DNA of 64,000 bases, taken from NCBI GenBank assembly GCA_963693305.1, contig OY855908.1, positions 21,501,493 to 21,565,492 of the forward strand, read 5' to 3'. Positions within the stretch are counted from its first letter, which is position 1; each line of letters begins with the position of its first letter. A model generated the notes under the pieces. The model was not told where the DNA came from. It saw only the letters and a program-made list of their open reading frames with translations, and did not search any database. Origin of the DNA: Meandrina meandrites (lineage: Eukaryota; Cnidaria; Anthozoa; Scleractinia; Meandrinidae). A program made the translations under genes and the position numbers. Below are positions 21,776-32,470 of the stretch, one piece after another.

Positions 21776-22295
21776 TTCAAATGAGGTATTGATCTCTTTT
21801 AAGAGCCACTGAGTTGATGTAATAACACCAATATTGAATCAAACCAAATAAGAAACGATCGATGATTGATATCGATTATCATCGATTATCGGTTTCATCG
21901 ATTGGTTAGGCCGGGTTAAAAGAGAAAAGTGGTCATTGCATGAAATATTATGAAGCAACCACCCCAAGAATAATAAATGTTAATTAAATTCTTGTTATTA
22001 TTAATTAGCACCTTTATTTAGCTTTGAATCACAGACGACCAACCCCTGCTTATTAATAACCATGCAATGTTCAAAGTAAACATTGAAAAAAAAACTGCAG
22101 TCAGGGCAACCGATTTTCACTATAATTTCTTCTACTATGTTCATAGCATGCTCAAGTATCCAAGAGATACAATAACATCATATCAAACTGAAAAATAAAT
22201 TATAAGGACCCAGTATCCATATAATATTAATTGCAGTGGAAACCCACAGCTGCAAATGTATTAGCGGTATGAAAACTGGTATTGTTGTCACTTAC
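21776..22295. other. Intron sequence with ATCGAT cluster
   Basis: ATCGAT or close variants occur several times at about 21857-21903, and the second copy of the 65-bp direct repeat lies at 22073-22140. Nothing else is recognised before the ATIC donor site. Confidence 0.4.
22073..22140 (+). repeat. ~65-bp direct repeat, copy 2
   Basis: The partner of 19178-19243, with a longer A run in the middle. Confidence 0.6.
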
Positions 22296-22424
22296 GTCTT
22301 GTCTTTTGGTCATGACGTTTTGGAAGATACTCTCATCAATCTTTGTGTTGTTCCTCTGTTGCTCAAGGTTAAGCCCAAATAGAGTTCTGGTCTCAAAATT
22401 ATTAGGCTCAAAGTCAGGATCCAT
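22296..22424 (-). CDS. ATIC: ATIC exon: MDPDFEPNNFETRTLFGLNL segment
   Basis: The exon has 43 complete codons, acceptor TTGCAG ending at 22425 and donor GTAAGT from 22295. It encodes MDPDFEPNNFETRTLFGLNL, then QQRNN and IFQNVMTKRQD. The RTLFG-x-x-L-x-Q-x-RNN pattern is the ATIC signature just before the LRDLIVA block of the next exon (15332-15424). The initial Met is internal: the previous exon ends with CVLE and the family reads CVLQMD here. The frame is intact. Confidence 0.95.
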
Positions 22425-22544
22425 CTGCAAGAAATGAATGAAGCCCCTTTGAGTTCACTGAACAATGTTACTTACTGCAGATAAAATAAAGTTGAATATT
22501 GGACAAATGGGAGGTTTAAACCAATAATTATTTGTAATTTTACA

Positions 22545-24290
22545 GCTTGTTGAGTTGCTCATTGGGCACTTGCATCATGCCCCAATGTTGTGTGATCCTG
22601 GAACACATTTTTGTAGCACATGATCAATCTGTCATGTTTCTTTTGGAAACAGGATCATCCAATCAGGAGTTTCACCTAGACCTCCTATGGTGGCACCAGT
22701 TTTTGGATCAGGGGCACAGTGTCAGTTTTTGGCTTTATCCAGGCTTGTCATCTCCTACGAATCTAGAATTCTTTTCTGATGCTCCTTGTTCTCTGGGGGT
22801 TAGGTACATTCTTCAGAGGCTGGTGGATCACTGGCTCTTTAGCCATCTCTCAACAGTGACAGTCCATCGCCTACAAGGGACTTTTTCCAGTGGTTATTGC
22901 AGCACACATGTGGGGACCTCAGTGGTGCAAGCAGCATGATGTTTCATTCCAACAATGAGGGGGTGGTCCATATGTTAAATTCCTGGACATCAAGGATCCC
23001 CTGTATTATGCGGCTTTTGCACCACTGGCTGCCCTCCACCACAGGTTTTCCTATTCTTCCCAACATGTCCCAGGTGTGAAGCTCTCCTTTCTAACGCGGG
23101 GTCTCGCTCCTTCCACTAGCAAATCCTGTGCTTCAGCTCAGAGGAAGTTCATCAGTTTCTGTCATCAGCTGGGCAAGCCCCATCATTCTAGGTGACCATG
23201 CCCCACTGATGAATGGACTCTTTGTTTGTTTGCTACCTTCCTGGCTAGTTCCAACCAATATTAGTGTATAAAGGTTTACCTCTTGGCCTTTCATGCACTC
23301 CATATTGATCAGGGCTTTCCGGATCCTCTGCAGAACTGTCTTTGTTTACGTGTTGTGCGTGGGATTAAACGCTCTCAGGGCTAACCTTGTTCGAACCATC
23401 TGCCTATCACTGACAGCCCCATGCTGGTCATTTGGAGAGCCTTAGATCTGCACACCCCTCATCACTATATGTTCTGGGCAGCATGCACATTAGGGTGTTT
23501 TGGCTTCCTGCCTGCAGCAGTTTGCTGTACCCAATTTGGCTAGCTTCACTCTCCTTCAATTCATCCGATGGTACAGGACATCGCAGTGGATGCCACATCT
23601 TCTTCCTGCGTGTACATCAAAATCAAGGCATCAAAAACTGACCCCTTTCCGAAGGGATCTGACATCCATATTGGCTTAGGTTGCCATTCTTTCTGTGCCG
23701 TGCAAGCCATGATGACATATCTCTCACAAATAGGCAGTTCTCCAGGCCTCAAGTTTCATCTTCAGGATGGTGTTGACCACTTTCTCTTGGCAATATTACC
23801 AATTGGCTTAGGCAGATCATGGCAGCTTCAAGCATAACTGGGAATTTCTTGAGCCATAATTTTCACATTGGTGCTGTGACAGTTGCTGCTTGCAATGGAA
23901 ATTAAGATCATCTCATTCAAGCCTTGGGTAGGTGGACTAGCAATGCCTACCAGCTGTACATTAGGACACCATCAGTCATTGGCATCCATCTCTCAGCAAC
24001 TATCTTGAGAGGTATGTGTGTTTGCTAATCTTGGATGGTTTGGGTTCCTATGAAGCTTGGGGTTGTTTGGGGAAGGGTCGGAGGTTCTGTGTCACCCAGT
24101 TCACAGGTCTCTCCTCTCTCCAAGCACCGTGGAGAGTGTCTAACTGTGGGGTGGTCCCTGCTGGCAGGGTTACCAAGGATACCTCTTTGTTGTGCCTGAA
24201 CTGCTCGAGGCCCCTCCCCCAAAAACTGTAAGGCAACAGTTCCTGAGCTCACCTGGTGATGAGTTTAAATGTGTTTAACATGCTACCTCG
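22545..24290 (+). mobile_element. DIRS retrotransposon remnant 1 (RNase H and tyrosine recombinase)
   Basis: Plus-strand fragments follow DIRS order. First is RNase H, with DLLWWHQFL, LEFFSDAPCSLG and NNEGVVHMLNSWTSRIPCIM. Then comes the tyrosine recombinase, with IKASKTDPFPKGSDIHIGLG and, near 23850-23970, HNFHIGAVTVAACNG and LGRWTSNAYQLYIRT. The catalytic HxxR is HxxH here, and frameshifts and a stop are present, so it is dead. The terminal part, 24130-24290 (AGGGTTACCAAGGATACC and onward), recurs near 43480-43650. DIRS elements integrate by recombinase rather than DDE integrase. The element starts within 120 bp of an ATIC exon. Confidence 0.8.
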
Positions 24291-24291
24291 C

Positions 24292-24860
24292 TAAATGTAA
24301 GGTGGGTGCCTGGGATATCCAGGGGCTTCCACTGTGGCCAGCCAGCCCCTAGATAGAATACTGCTCCTGTGCCTGACAAATCCCTGCAACCCAGCCATGA
24401 GCGCCCAATTCAGGCACCCATCAACACTGATTGAATCAGTGGAAGGAGAAGAAAAGGGGAGGGAGGGGGAGCGCTGAACAAATGCTGCTAGAAATGTGTT
24501 AAAGTTGCTTGCTCCAAAAAACGACCGCTTGAGAAGCCGCCAATCTGTTGAAAATGAAGAGGCGACGCTAGCTGCTCAAAGAGACGACTGCTTCGACGAC
24601 CACTTAAAACAGAAACACGCTACAAAAACGAAGCTGCAATGAACCATGCCAGGTGACCACTGGCCAAAAGCCGCCTGCTTGCTTGTGGTGGTTAACTTTG
24701 TTTAATGTCATTAAACTAAATTTAATCTGCTGTTTTGCTAAATGGAAGGTGGGTGCCTGGGATATCCAAGGGCTTCCACTGTGGCTAGCCAGCCGTTAGA
24801 TAGAATACCCCTCCCACAACTGGCAAATCCCTGCAACCAAGTCATGAGCCCCCATTCCAT
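24292..24860 (+). repeat. DIRS-associated direct repeat pair
   Basis: AAGGTGGGTGCCTGGGATAT and the following ~120 bp occur at 24292-24415 and again at 24738-24860 in the same orientation. The ~250 bp between them resembles 42690-42965 next to DIRS remnant 3, so this is probably the complex terminal or internal repeat region of DIRS elements. Confidence 0.6.
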
Positions 24861-25007
24861 GCCAAAGGGACTCTCTGACCTGGCCGTAGGCTCAGGTCGG
24901 AGAGAGGGAAGGGCTCATGGCTGGGGGAAGCCATGGCCCTGAACTTGCCAAAGCCCTGAGGTGCCCTAAACCCATCCGAAGGAAAAGATATAAAAAAAGA
25001 AGATACT

Positions 25008-26810
25008 TTAAGTAAGTTGGCTTGCCATGCCTTTAATAGTGTTGACTAGAGTGCGAATGAACAACTGGTATGCATCACTTGACCATTGACCCAGGGTTTT
25101 GATGAGATGATCCAGAACCCCTAGAGAAGCTGCTGAGGTGACAGCACCAATGCGGAAGCTGTGACCAGAAAAACAACCAGGGACTCTGGCGGAGTAGAAA
25201 ATGGACCTAATGGAAGACGCCAACCACTGGTGGCTTAGAGGAGTGCTGTCTGAAAGGAGAAAAAGCGGGCCCGGGGCAGAGCCACAGAGGTGGAGAAGCT
25301 GAACTAGAGCATGCACAGGGCAGAGATCTTGCTTGCCAGTGCCAATGTACCGGTAGATGTAACAACCCTAGTGAAAGGGGTCCATCTTTGAGCATTTGAT
25401 GCGGATCCCGAAGCTCTTGGGATTAGACAGGGGAGTCAACTTGGATGTTGTTAACTGTGGGATGAATGGCTGGATCAAATAAAGAGTTTGGGGAGTAGAG
25501 TTTGGGAAAGTTTGGGGGAGCAGGGGTGGTGCAGTGGTGAGAGCACTCGCCTCCCACCAATGTGGCCCGGGTTCGATTCCAGCCCGGTACCATATGTGGG
25601 TTGAGTTTGTTGTTGGTCCTTGTCCTTGCTCCGAGGGTTTTTCTCCGGGTTCTCCAGTTTTCCTCCCTCCATAAAAACTAACACTTCCAAATTCCAATTC
25701 GATCGGGAATACGCAGTGTCCCCAATTAGCACACCAGTGCTAAATACATTGACACTTAAATAAAGTGATTTATTTTTTTTATTTTTAGAGTTAACGGTAA
25801 ACTCACCTGCTCGAAGGAAACCAAAAAACCCGACACAACAGGCAGCCGAGAGCATTGTATGGTTGTGGACAGAGAAATCCAGCGAACACTGAATAATCAC
25901 TATCAAATCGCTAGTGATGGGCTGGCGCTTTGATCCTCTGTGGCACTTGATGCCAAGCAGAACGCGTTCAAGCTGGAGGCAGCCAACCAGGGGGTCAAGC
26001 AGACCTTCTTCAATGTGAAGTGATCTAACTGCTGACAGGTAAACCTTAACTGAAGAGTGGTGAAGAGTACAACTGTATCTACAAGGTGAGCGCAGAAACT
26101 TAATATGAGTGTTTCCTCGCTGGTGGGAAGCACTGATCCAAATCAAGAGAGGTGATTTTCCTGAATGCAAAAGGTTATGAAATGCTGTTGGGCGAGTCGA
26201 TGGAACAAGACCGTGGGTGAGGAAGAAATGGCATTTGTCTGTCAGATAAGATCCAAGTCCAAGAGGAGCTGCTGAGGAATTTGGGTCTGATCGGGGGGCT
26301 GCAAGGGGGCCAGCTGATGGAAGCGCTGAAATTGACAGCATGAAAGTGCGTCTGGGTTGCATTTTCCCTTAACATAGGAGGCTGTGAAGGAAGCTAAAAG
26401 ACAGCTAGAAGACAGAGGTAACAAACCAGAACCATTATGGCGGGGGCTCTTGAGGTGCCTGACCGCATGATTTCCAGCACTGTGCTGTCTGATAAGAAAT
26501 TGACCCTCTTGGATGTCCAAAGTGGGCCCCACACGTAGGCTGCAACCACAATGGGAAAAAGCTCTTTATACTCGATAGACTGGAAGATAGCCCAGCAATA
26601 TGGTGAAATGATTGTGCTTTTTTGCTTGGTACAAGAAAAATAGAAGAATTGGGAGCATCGTGGCACTCTCTCTGACCCACATTTTTGTGAACTCTCAAGG
26701 GACTGTTTTAATTTGTCAAGGGAATACTTTTCGCTGTTGGCGATAAAAACATCACTGGATAGGAATGTGTCAGCACTTCTCGAGCCCGAAGTTTTATTTT
26801 CACACGTCAC
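25008..26810 (-). mobile_element. DIRS retrotransposon remnant 2 (RNase H and tyrosine recombinase)
   Basis: On the minus strand, RNase H lies at about 26640-26440 (SIEYKELFPIVVAAYVWGP, SKRVNFLSD). The recombinase core follows at 26060-25800 (KVYLSAVRSLHIEEGLLDPL, GFFGFLRAGEFTVNSK). The catalytic half is at 25300-25020, with HSFRIGAVTSAASLGVLDHL and LGQWSSDAYQLFIRT, retaining the Arg and Tyr motifs. A coral SINE (25523-25788) interrupts the recombinase, and the frame changes near 26370, so no product is expected. Its reverse transcriptase and gag are missing. Confidence 0.82.
25523..25788 (+). mobile_element. tRNA-derived coral SINE
   Basis: The head GGGGTGGTGCAGTGGTGAGA and GGTTCGATTCC supply pol III boxes A and B. 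The body contains TTTTTCTCCGGGTTCTCC and CAGTGTCCCCAATTAG, and the end is ACACTTAAATAAAGTG plus a T/A-rich tail. I recognise this as a SINE type common in stony corals. It is inserted in the recombinase of DIRS remnant 2. Confidence 0.82.
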
Positions 26811-27116
26811 TCGTCATTTAGCCTGTCTAGCCTTTTGCAAACTACAGGTAGGTATTTTTCAAAGATCTGTGCTATTCATCGATTGAATTGCTTAGTTTTA
26901 CATGCTTAAAAGCTGCTGCGAATCTTCATTGTCGGAGGATATTGGCAAATGCTATTTTCTATTGTTACAAGTCTATTGTTTGTCGCCTTCATTGAAAGAA
27001 GTATTTTTAGCTCGTCACGCAATCTTTCTTGGTAACCAAATGTACAAGAAGATTGGCGCTTCGCGACACATATTTACAAACTGACAGGATCTTTTTTTTG
27101 TATTCTGAGCACGGAG
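26811..27116. other. Intron sequence, nothing recognised
   Basis: A 60-codon frame occurs here but shows no domain or repeat signature. Confidence 0.3.
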
Positions 27117-27332
27117 AATTCCTTTCACACACCTGATCACGATTTAATGTAGCTTCTTAAGACTTAATAAAGGAAAATGGTAATGTACAATAATGCTTCG
27201 AGCTTAAATGGAATATTTCGAAGGATCGAATTCACAGACTTGATCACGATTTAGTGTAGCTTCTCAAGACTTCAGAAAGGAAAATGGTAATGTACAATAT
27301 TGCTTCGAACTTGAATGGAATTTTTAGAAGGA
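27117..27332 (+). repeat. ~107-bp tandem duplication
   Basis: Two head-to-tail copies with a period of 107 bp share TTGATCACGATTTARTGTAG, AAAGGAAAATGGTAATGTAC and CTTCGARCTTRAATGGAAT. About 10% of positions differ. Confidence 0.8.
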
Positions 27333-27486
27333 TTAGTAAAGCCACTGAGTGAAAAATTGACTGCAAAAAGCCATTGGGTTAAAATTAAAACTTATGCTCT
27401 AGCGTGAATAATGCAGGATCTCACGGCTTCAAAAATGTGCAGCTTTTGAATACATAAGTAGCTACATCTTGAAATGAGAATTAATC

Positions 27487-27522
27487 TAAGTTTCTTTCAA
27501 GTTTCTTTCAAGTTTCTTTCAT
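27487..27522 (+). repeat. 11-bp tandem repeat AAGTTTCTTTC x3
   Basis: Three adjacent copies of AAGTTTCTTTC. Confidence 0.8.
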
Positions 27523-27848
27523 TTGTCCAGTTTACGTTTGGGATTTTAGGCTTTCGAAGCAAATTGATTTGAAAAGCACATGGTGACATCTGATACGCAT
27601 CAGACTTGCTCTGGCAGTACTTCAAAAAAAAAATAAATAAAAAAGGTACTTCAGAAAACCACAAACAAGGATTTTTATTATTACGTAGCTATAGTGACAG
27701 AAAGCATAAAAAGCAATGTGTGTTAATTTTGTGGAAGGAATTCAGTGGTTTTGGAAGCGGTTTTGCGCTATCTCACGGAACAATGATTTGCAAATAATTT
27801 TATCCCCAATTACCACTTTTCTGCACCAAGATAATACTACCGGTGGAC

Positions 27849-28578
27849 TTCATATAAACAAATTTGCTACTTCTTGGATGCTCACTGAAAGTTTTTACCA
27901 CTCATTCTTTGAACAAATGCCTTGTACACCATATTCAAACCGTTAGACTCAAGTAAACTTACGCGATTTCGAAAAACATGAAAATATATTCATCAGGGTG
28001 AAACTCAATGTTGAGCTTTGTCACAATTTCTAAGGCTTCTTTCACGAAAACAGCGATTTTTTTAAAATTCGTCGATAAATTTTCTTCAAAATTTTTCAGG
28101 GTTGCAATTGATCCGTACACTACACAATCCCTAAATTTCATGTACATTGAAAACTTTTAAGGTTGTCCAATATGAACGCAAAATTGGGCAAATATTGATG
28201 CGATTGCACAAAATTATCCAAAACTATGACATCACTTCAATATTTACCAAACTTTGCGTTTATATTAGTCAACCTTCAATGTACATGAAATTCAGGGATT
28301 ATGTAGTTCATTGATCAATTGCAGCCCTGAAAAATTTAAAAAAAAATTTATCGACGAATTTTAAAAAAAATCGCTGTTTTCGTGAACGAAACCTTAGAAA
28401 TTGTGACAAAGCTCAACATTGAGTTTCACCCTGATGAATATATTTTCATGCTTTTCGAAATCGCGCAAGTTTAGTTGAGTCTAATGGTTTGAATATGGTG
28501 TACAAGGTATTTTTTCAAAGAATGAGTGATAAAAACTTTCAGTGAACATCCAAGAAGTAGCAAATTTGTATATATGAA
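27849..28578. repeat. 730-bp near-complete palindrome (hairpin element)
   Basis: The arm 27849-28200 is repeated in reverse complement at about 28231-28578, leaving a loop of only about 30 bp. Landmarks include TTCATATA...CAAATTTGC at the outer ends and CATGTACATTGAA near the loop. Many substitutions separate the arms. No coding sequence or clear target duplication. It could be a foldback-type element, and read-through transcripts would form a long hairpin. Confidence 0.85.
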
Positions 28579-29649
28579 GTATAAGCTCATTTTATACATA
28601 AATTATGCCCTTTCTAAAGAAATTCCAAAATATTTCAAAATTCCTCTTATCGATTTTCATGAAACTCCGCTCAGCAGAAGGCGAACACCCAAGGTATAAG
28701 TAGCGTAAAGCATTTCTAGAGAAAATGTGGATATGGGCTAAAATTTGATTCAGAGCTAAAACAATTGTGATGTCATTACCACGTGATATCCATTCCGATC
28801 TCCAAAAAATTGATATCATCTTGTGGTTTAGTCTATATGTAATGCATGTGTTCTAATGGATATGGAATTGGAATCGAGCTGTTTTGGAATGGAAGGATCA
28901 AAGATGGAAGGTGGTCCAATAAAAATACTGGGTCGAGCCACCTTAAAACATATTGTTATAGCATGGCTGGAATGAGATATAAGAAATAAGCAAGTTTAAG
29001 TAAATTTTCTTCTTTTATTTTCAACAAGCAAAGTATGATTTACCATGATAAGTTTTAGTGAACCACTGTATCTACTTATCATCCTACTTAGTTGAAACAA
29101 CGTTAAGAAATGTTACATTTCGGTATGGTAACGGAAACATGTTAGAAATACTGTCAACGCGGTTTGACATGTTGGGAAAATTAACTCAATGGTGAATGCG
29201 TGGGAACAGTGTCCTCTGATTGGTTGACATTCTTGAAGGTATTTAAAGAAAATTTTTATTGCTTACAGTGACATTTCATGTCTAATGTAACAAACAAGGC
29301 TAAAAAATATACGTATCAATGTCTGATAAAGAATACTAAAAAATAAAACGGTGAAGAACTCCTGTTTAATACAGTGAAATCAATCAAAAGAAATGCCGAG
29401 TACAGTGTTTGTGCTATTGACACGCAATTTAATACCTTTTGTTGTCAAAATAACTTTATAGCTTGTCCTCATCTATTCCTTGTATGGTATCCGCTTCATT
29501 GTTTTCTTTGTTGTACTTTTCAACGATACATGTACGTTTCAATGTGGATTCAAGTGAACAATGGCTTTTATATGGCTTGGTCACCTTCTTTGACGAAATA
29601 CATTTTCATAGAATTATTGATGATAAATCGTGACTGGCAGTTCATACAT
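28579..29649. other. Intron sequence, nothing recognised
   Basis: A 126-codon frame at 29374-29754 overlaps the start of the next palindrome and shows no domain, so I do not call it a gene. Confidence 0.4.
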
Positions 29650-29660
29650 CTCAGCATCGG

Positions 29661-30186
29661 CAGGGCTAAAGTACAGGTCACAGGTCAAAAAAATGAAACA
29701 TTTGGAGGGTATGTACTGAGGCCCAAAATGATGAACAAAACTTGTTGCGGTTAGCTTTTACCCCTGTTGGCTTGCAGTTATCTTTTACTCTGGATGCTTG
29801 CGGTTAGCTTTAATTCAGGTTGCTTGCAATAAGCTTTTACTCTGGTTTGCTTGCGGTTAGCTTTTACTCTGGTTTGCTTGCGGTTAGCTTTCACTCCGGT
29901 TGGCTTGCGGTTAGCTTTTATTTGTTGGTTAGGGCAGTGCTCTATATATTTGTCTTTTGTTTCGTTTATAGAGTACTGCCCTAACCAGCAACTAAAAGCT
30001 AACCGCAAGCAAACCAAAGTGAAAGCTAACCGCAAGCAAACCAGAGTAAAAACTAACCGCAAGCAAACAGGGGTAAAAGCTAACCGCAACTGACAAGTTT
30101 TGTTTATCATTTTGGGCTTCAGAACATACCCTTCAAATGTTATTTTTTTGACCTGTGACCTGTAACCTGTACTTTATCCCCGCCCT
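29661..30186. mobile_element. Foldback element with 27-bp minisatellite arms
   Basis: The ends CAGGGC-TAAAGTACAGG and their complement are flanked by an 11-bp near-duplication, CTCAGCATCGG (29650-29660) and CTCAGCATTGG (30187-30197). Each arm contains tandem copies of CTTGCGGTTAGCTTTTACTC plus a few bases (period about 27 bp): seven on the left and four, complementary, on the right. The centre is GGGCAGTGCTCTATA to ATAGAGTACTGCCC. A 9-11 bp duplication fits foldback or Mutator-type elements. Confidence 0.8.
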
Positions 30187-30197
30187 CTCAGCATTGG

Positions 30198-30761
30198 CAA
30201 ATTTTGCTGAAATTAGATCTTCTTGAACCACACACTTTGGATGTTGTCACAGGTTTCTTTGTTTGTTTTGAGTTCGTCCTTCGCGTGTTTGATTTGTTGT
30301 TCAGAGATGTCTGGCAGATTTTCAGTTAAAAGAACCACATTATCTATCGACCAATCCAAAATACTTTCACGGGGCACTCTGGAAGGGGTAATTTCCTTTT
30401 GAGCACTATGGTTAATTTATTGCGCCATTTGAGTTAACAAAATAGGCAAAATTCTTGTTGAGCTTGAATGTTCAATTTCAGCAATTGGGCTTTCTGGTAT
30501 TCTTTCAGTGGGATGTGTATTTTGGTCCCAGGGGATACATGTATTTGAGTACCTTTTGAGTAAAATGGCATAATGCATATGTATTCAAGGTTTAACAAAA
30601 TAGCGCTAGTAGGAGTTAACAATGCCAAGTATAAAAATAAAAAGTATTATTGGACAATATACAATAACATTTATTTTCCTGGATACATTTGAATATTAAT
30701 ATTTTTTACCAGTTGAGCATGAAAATATTAAGACCTCAGCATTTTACCTGTCATGATTCAC
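30198..30761. other. Intron sequence, nothing recognised
   Basis: AT-rich intron up to the target duplication of the Gypsy element. Confidence 0.4.
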
Positions 30762-30766
30762 ATAAG

Positions 30767-30937
30767 TGTTACACTCTACTCAATCTCGCACAGGAACTAC
30801 TACAAAACTACAATGACAACACGTCTTCTCATCGATCCTTGCTTCGTTTTTATGTTCGCCCACGTGTGGGATTTTCCGATCCCATAATAATATGTAACAT
30901 GGGGCTGGGCCCAGTCCCTCACGTTCTACTTGTAACA
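30767..30937 (-). repeat. Gypsy 3' LTR
   Basis: On the plus strand it runs TGTTACACTCTACTC...CTACTTGTAACA. On the minus strand it is preceded by the polypurine tract GGAGGGGAGTGT (30938-30950). The TGTTAC and GTAACA ends are inverted copies. Confidence 0.9.
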
Positions 30938-31216
30938 CACTCCCCTCCAACAGAAATGTCGTCCCGACATTATAACAGGAAATACAAAACCAAAAAGAAC
31001 AATGGTTAGGAGGGAGCGTCAGTTCTCATCATGTTTCAAACTGAATACTTATTGTGGCAGTTCCATTATCTGCAGGTTTTGTCTTGAACAGTTTGTAACT
31101 AGAGGGAAAATCCAACACAAATTTCGCTTATGAGTTAAATCACAGAAGGCGAGCAACAGGTCTGCTTGTCCATGGTTAATACTCGGAGTAATCAGTTGTG
31201 ACTTCAGGAGTGTTCA

Positions 31217-32470
31217 TTACTGGTTTGTCCATATGGGCTGTGGTATATACTGCAGCTGTGGAATGAATGGGATGTGCGGGGTGCAGTGAACACACCGGCA
31301 GTGAGGTACAAGCCAGTTGGCCATGACTTGGTAGGGAAGTATCACCTGAGGGCATTGAATTGAGTTTACTACTGGGTTTAAACGTTGGTACTCGGGTACC
31401 CCCATCTGATTGTAAGTCAGAATCTGAGGGGGTCGTCTCTCCCTTCTAGGTCGCGTAGCTCCCTCTAGGTGTTCCTCTGAATCTGAATTGTCACTTTCCT
31501 CGGGGGCCATATCAGTCACATCTAGAACGGATGAGTTTGGCACTGATGAGTCACCAGTGTCCACTTGTGGGTCAGGTTGGTCCCTGGTATCTGACATATT
31601 GTCACACTCTTCATTATCACAGTGGTCCTGTGGGTCCATAGGAGGGGTGTCTACTTCCGCCGGAAAGGCTATTTCATGGGTGACTGGAGAGGACAGTGTG
31701 TTCATCTCATACTCATCATCGGAACTCTCTCCAATGTCTTCAGGCTGAGGTGGCACTCTAGGTCTTGGTTGGGTGGTCTTGGATGATGCTCTCATTGGTT
31801 TAGGCAGTGGTAAAGCATCACAAGGAAGTAGCAAGTTACGGTGTAACACCCGTTGTTTCCCACGGCCAAGTTCTGGCTTTACTCGATAGACTGGACTATC
31901 AGATATGCGTTCCTCAACTACATAAATTTGCTCTTCCCAGTGTGAAAGGAGCTTTCCAGGTCCTCCCCTTTCTGAAAGGTTTCTAACAAGTACACGGTCG
32001 CCGGGGAGTAAGACTGCTGCGGACGCCTTCTTGTCGTAATACACTTTACTCCTGGCTGACGATTTCTGGGTATTCCTAGATGCTAGGTCGTAGGCCCGTC
32101 TCATATCTGCTTGCCACGTCTTTACATAGTCCTGGTAATCACCCTGTTGAAGGTCGTTGCCTAGGTCAAACAGCAAATCAACTGGTAATCGTGGGGAACG
32201 GCCAAACATCAGGTAAAATGGCGAGAACCCAGTCGTTTCGTGTCTTGTGCAGTTGTACGCATGTATAAGCTTGTTTAAGGAATCTTTCCAGTTCGATTTC
32301 TTTTCCTCCGGGAGGGTCCTTAGCATCGAGAGTAACGTGCGGTTCATGCGTTCTACCTGGCCATTGCCCTGTGGGTGGTATGGAGTGGTTCGCGAGCTGG
32401 CAACTCCACTGAGACGTTCTAGGTTGTGGAACAATTTGTTTTCAAACTCACCACCTTGGTCGTGATGTAT
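31217..32470 (-). pseudogene. Gypsy integrase C-terminal half, after an in-frame stop
   Basis: This is the same frame as the pol ORF upstream, separated by one TGA at 32471-32473. It encodes DQGGEFEN (second catalytic Asp), YHPQGNGQVERMNRTL with the catalytic Glu, and a GPF/Y-like block around LSHWEEQIYVVEERI and RVLHRNLLLPC. An acidic, polar tail of about 180 residues follows. Read through, it would complete the integrase. As it stands, translation stops before the second catalytic Asp. Confidence 0.88.

Noticed and set aside
22547..22939. 130-codon plus-strand ORF as a host gene
   Set aside because: Its motifs place it in the RNase H region of a DIRS remnant.
24016..24252. Overlapping frames on both strands near 24.0-24.25 kb
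   Set aside because: They lie in the terminal non-coding part of DIRS remnant 1, which recurs near 43.5 kb without an open frame.
25523..25597. A tRNA gene in the 25.5 kb region
   Set aside because: The tRNA-like head continues into a recognised coral SINE body and tail.
27959..28147. 62-codon minus-strand ORF
   Set aside because: It lies in one arm of the large palindrome and has no independent support.
28433..28466. CTGATGA followed by GAAAT as a third hammerhead motif
   Set aside because: No stem II can form between them, and the sequence belongs to an arm of the 730-bp palindrome.
29745..30090. Regular short repeats that could suggest a CRISPR array
   Set aside because: The units are adjacent without unique spacers and the genome is eukaryotic.
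29778..30110. Frames with repeated KANRKQT or RLAFTLVCL units, which look like a repeat protein
   Set aside because: They are translations of the 27-bp minisatellite in the foldback element and occur on both strands because the arms are inverted.
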